Shown piece after piece: positions 60,781 to 64,000 of a stretch of DNA of 64,000 bases. Both the position numbers and the translations under genes were made by a program. The DNA lies in the NCBI RefSeq assembly GCF_007655135.1, contig NC_045130.1, positions 25,549,363-25,613,362 on the forward strand, read 5' to 3'. The DNA comes from Punica granatum. Its lineage: Eukaryota > Streptophyta > Magnoliopsida > Myrtales > Lythraceae. Within the stretch, counting starts at the first letter, position 1, and each line of letters begins with the position of its first letter. The notes beneath the pieces were generated by a model. It did not search any database, was not told the origin of the DNA, and saw only the letters and a list, made by a program, of their open reading frames with translations.

Positions 60781-61980
60781 AATACTAATCAATTAACACA
60801 GAAAATCGACTTTTTGATCCAATTAAGTCAAGTGATTGACTTATTTCGATTTAAAGTACCCCGGGTCCTAATGACCCGCCCTTAAGGTCACGAAGACCTT
60901 CCTAATAGTCTAGACACACTAATCAATATCTAATTATCCTTAGTCCCATGCTATCAGGCCAAGTGCATATGATTATTGCAAATTAACACTATAATTTCAA
61001 AGTTTGACTGATTTTGACTCAATTAATCATACAAATTCGGCCACATATACACAAATGGTCATTTATACTAATTAAGCCTAAGGAAACCCAATTGGACTCA
61101 ATTAGACATCAATCCCCAAGGCCCAATCTCTAATTAAGTCAATTTCACATAAATCGGTCTAATTACTCCTAATTAGACTCCAATTAAGCAAAATCAGACC
61201 TAATTAAAATCTACCCACTCGGCCACATTGCCATTCATACATACATAAGCTCCATTCATCCATCGGAACAAACAAATAAAGGAATTGGCCACAATTGGCC
61301 TTATTAGACAATGGAAGTGAGTTATCAACAAAATTAGCACCCCAATTAAGCCTAATCGATCCCTAAATCAACATATTGGTTCTCGGATCAATTCAGCAAA
61401 AACTTTCCAGCATGCTTAAGAGGTCAATTTTGGGCTAATTAACGCCAATTGAACCTAAGTAAGCCTAATTTCAAACAATAGGAAGTTAATTTCCCCTATT
61501 ACGTATAATCAAGCAACAAATCATCAAATTAACTCATCTAAGTGTAATTTACAGAAAATTACAGAATATTCACAAGTTTGATTTCATGCTAATTTCTCCT
61601 AATTAAGCAAATCCTCGCCTAATTACTCATAGCCAAGTTCGTAATTACTCATACCCAAATTGGACTAAATCACCAAATGACCAGAATATTATCACGAGGT
61701 ATTAAGTAAGATTAAGTCTAATTAGAACCTAATTAGCACATACACGAGCTAATTACAACTAATTACACCTAATTATATGCAAATTGACTCGATTAACACC
61801 AAATTAAAGTCCAATTAACATACAATTAGTCTTTTCCCTAAGACAATCAAGGTTAATTAACCGAGTTTGATCCTAATTAAGCATGGTACTACCCCGTTAA
61901 TCCTAATTAGGCTCTAATACAAACAAATTAGCAATCTATTAGTCTAATCTACATATAAATACAGTAATTAAGCATCGGTC
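60780..61980. repeat. AATTAA/CTAATTA-dense degenerate repeat region
   Basis: TAATTA, AATTAG and AATTAAGCC-like words recur every 15-30 bases for about 1.2 kb with no fixed period and no ORF. It looks like non-coding sequence of a large retroelement or decayed satellite; which one cannot be told here. Confidence 0.45.
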
Positions 61981-62842
61981 GGCCAAAATACAACATAATT
62001 TGGCAAAGGTTCGGACCTTCGAGCTCGGATTCGTCGAAATTCGAGGAAAAAATCTTAATTATCCTACTAGTTATGAGAACTATAGGTGTAATTAGGGATT
62101 TTAAGGTTATTTTGGCAGAATCTCATCACATGAAGTTGGCTAAAAATCCTAATTTATGAAAATAACTCTCTATTCACAGGGAAATGGGAGTCCGAGGTCG
62201 TTTTGCAAATAACGATTGTTCAGGGATGAAAATACAAGTGATTTTTGAAATTTGAGAGCTTCAGATAGGTCCAGCTCTCCAAACGGATAGGTTTGGACAG
62301 CTGGCCCGCGGCCGTGATTACTATCTGCGAGACGTGTTTAGCATCCACGCCTCCGTACATGGACGCGGTTAACAACTGCGCCCCTGTCTTAATTTTTCAC
62401 CTCTGCGAGAGCTCACTAGAACTATTTGAACGGAACTGGTTTGGTCTGGCAAAATAACGTAGCTGCCTTTAAACTTGTAAAAACATTTCATTTTCACCTT
62501 TTTTCGAGATTTTAAAGCACATTTGAGCTGAGAAAAATTATTGAAAAATATACTCGAGTTTAGAAAATACTTTTTAACTGGAAACCACCCCGACATGAAC
62601 ACTTTTCATAATGTGAGAATATTGATTTCTCCGTCTTGAACCTTTATCCTTTTGAATAAAAATATGTGAATCAAATGGTTTTTAATCAGAGAAAATTTGA
62701 TGTGCTTTCTTTGTTAAGAATATGAGCAAATTGGGTTTAAAAACAAGATCTTTGGAGAGTGTGTCACGTTTCAAAATTCATTTTACGCTCGCATTCCCAG
62801 AGAAGAAAATATCGCCAATTAACTCGTATTGTTTTGAAAATA
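61981..62842. other. Non-coding, origin unknown
   Basis: A moderately GC-rich patch at 62280-62400 (CTGGCCCGCGGCCGTG) within AT-rich sequence. No gene; possibly part of the same old retroelement as the preceding block. Confidence 0.35.
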
Positions 62843-62852
62843 GGCACAGATA

Positions 62853-63807
62853 GGGAAAATTACTTGGGTGATACAAAACTTTTTTAAATTGTAACACGGA
62901 CAGTACAAAATCATTTTTTTTGTAACAATTTGGTACAAAACGTATCAAATTATTTCAATCAAATCTAATCCGTCAATTTCCGCCGACGCCGTGAAAACTT
63001 TCCGACGTAGTATGTGACGTGACAAGTCGTATCGTACGTAAGCTCAAATCTTTTAGCATAATGTAACAAATTGGTATAAAATTTTATTAAGATGTAATAA
63101 ATGGGTACAAAACTTTGTTAAGATGTAACAAATGAGTCCAAAACTTTTATTAAGATGTAACAAAGACTTTATGAAGTGGTACATGACGTGGCAAGTCGTA
63201 TCGTACGTAAACTCAAATTTTTTAGCATGATGTGACAAATAAGTACAAAACTTTATTAAGATGTAACAAATAGGTCCAAAACTTTTATTAAGACGTAACG
63301 AAATGGTACAAATAACAGAACAAATGAGACAATGTTAAAGTAAGTTAAACTCCTTTAAAGCAATTTCAGTAGCACAATATGTATTGCTTTCCCTTTCAAA
63401 GTAGCAACAACCCATGTAAACTCAGCAAGGGTACAATATGGAATATCATATTTGTCTCTCACCATATTCAGTAAAGAACTCTCATAACTAAATGGCCGAG
63501 TTACCAAGACAGCTACACCTAATTGCAATAGTAAAAAGGCATACTGTTTTTTTCCAAATCTCAACAAGAGGAACATTTTATATATATATATATATATTGC
63601 TCTTTAAAAGATTTGAGCTTACGTATGATACGACTTGCCACGTTATGTACCCCATTAGAAAGTCTTAACCGCGTCGGCGGAAATTGACGGATTGGATTTA
63701 ATTGAAACAATTTGATACGTTTTGTACCAAATTGTTACCCAAAAAAAAAAATTTGCACCGTGTGCGTTACAACTTAAAATGTTTTGTATCACCCAAGTAA
63801 TTTTCCC
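62853..63807. mobile_element. Mutator-like element with ~200-bp inverted ends
   Basis: The left end 62853-63057 (GGGAAAATTACTTGGGTGAT...) is repeated inverted at 63606-63807, with shared words such as TTTGTACCAAATTGTTAC, AATTGACGGATT and GAGCTTACGTA. Flanks GGCACAGATA (62843-62852) and GGCACGGACA (63808-63817) match at 8 of 10, the size of a Mutator target duplication. Inside the left half, a block starting GTGACAAGTCGTATCGTACG (63018) recurs in altered form at about 63187, and ATTAAGATGTAACAAA-type units repeat. A 73-codon minus-strand ORF (63576-63355) lies in the unique centre. Confidence 0.7.
63355..63576 (-). other. 73-codon ORF inside the Mutator-like element, possible captured fragment
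   Basis: This ORF spans almost all of the non-repeated centre of the element. It begins MFLLLRFGKKQYAFLLLQLG and contains SLLNMVRDKYDIPYCTLAEF. I do not recognise the protein. It could be a captured gene piece (Pack-MULE style) or chance. Confidence 0.25.
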
Positions 63808-64000
63808 GGCACGGACAATTAAAATTTAGTACTTAGCACTTGATGACTTATTTATTTATTCTTCAAGGTCCGTCTTCTTACGTGCGATCCCTAGGTGCTT
63901 TGTTTATTCTCTAATTCAATGTGCTCCCTGAACAATTATCCTAACCCAGGTTAGAACGAGGTGCTTACATTCCTGAAGAATAAAAGTTACTAACCATCTC

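Noticed and set aside
1..64000. CRISPR arrays, bacterial operons, rRNA or intact tRNA genes
   Set aside because: No regular spacer arrays or rRNA signatures were seen; tRNA-like boxes occur only in SINE-like contexts without a full cloverleaf.

Overview
This window is nuclear DNA from a flowering plant, almost certainly a eudicot. The evidence is intron-rich genes with GT-AG junctions, plant-type proteins (an NFD4/nodulin-like transporter, a DUF1005 protein, plant TERT) and typical plant mobile DNA: a Ty1/copia element primed by initiator tRNA-Met, Helitrons, Mutator-like, hAT-like and Harbinger-like miniature elements, and tRNA-derived SINEs. The species cannot be fixed from the sequence alone.

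Six host genes can be modelled, all splice junctions read by eye. (1) 1-6307, minus: an NFD4/nodulin-like major-facilitator transporter, cut by the left window edge and carrying a 4.9 kb first intron. (2) 16149-27386, plus: a complete 12-exon telomerase reverse transcriptase gene (TERT, 1226 aa predicted). (3) 30675-33276, plus: tubulin-folding cofactor A (113 aa, 3 exons). (4) 34865-36671, minus: a DUF1005 protein (434 aa, 2 coding exons), probably with a 5' leader exon near 38.7 kb and a 1.9 kb leader intron. (5) 50850-53663, plus: 20S proteasome subunit beta-3 (PBC1, 204 aa, 7 exons). (6) 58224-60017, minus: a small SWIB/MDM2-domain protein (155 aa, 2 exons), probably organellar. These are unrelated housekeeping-type genes; there is no operon or gene cluster.

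The gaps are full of mobile DNA. A young Ty1/copia element (40211-45066, minus) has two 169-bp LTRs with no difference seen and a TCATG target duplication, but a gag-pol frame break and a Gly-to-Glu change beside the protease active site. Four Helitron-like elements have recognisable TC starts, 3' hairpins and CTRR ends: one in TERT intron 6, one at 45.7 kb, and one apparently inserted into the 5' end of another at 55.6-57.2 kb. Several Mutator-like foldback elements have long inverted arms and 9-10 bp target duplications (2420, 7168, 62853; a weaker one at 15262), the first three of these in coordinate order including 7168 with a SINE inside. Two hAT-like elements lie at 47157 and 54768. The stretches 6.3-16.1 kb, 45.1-50.8 kb, 53.7-58.2 kb and 60.3-64 kb contain no gene that can be supported.

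No new multi-gene system was found. The most useful leads are the intact TERT with its hidden 145-nt exon, the stop-free 99-bp first intron of PBC1 whose retention would add 33 residues, the nested Helitron pair, and a repeated foldback architecture of AT-rich arms around a GC-rich core.
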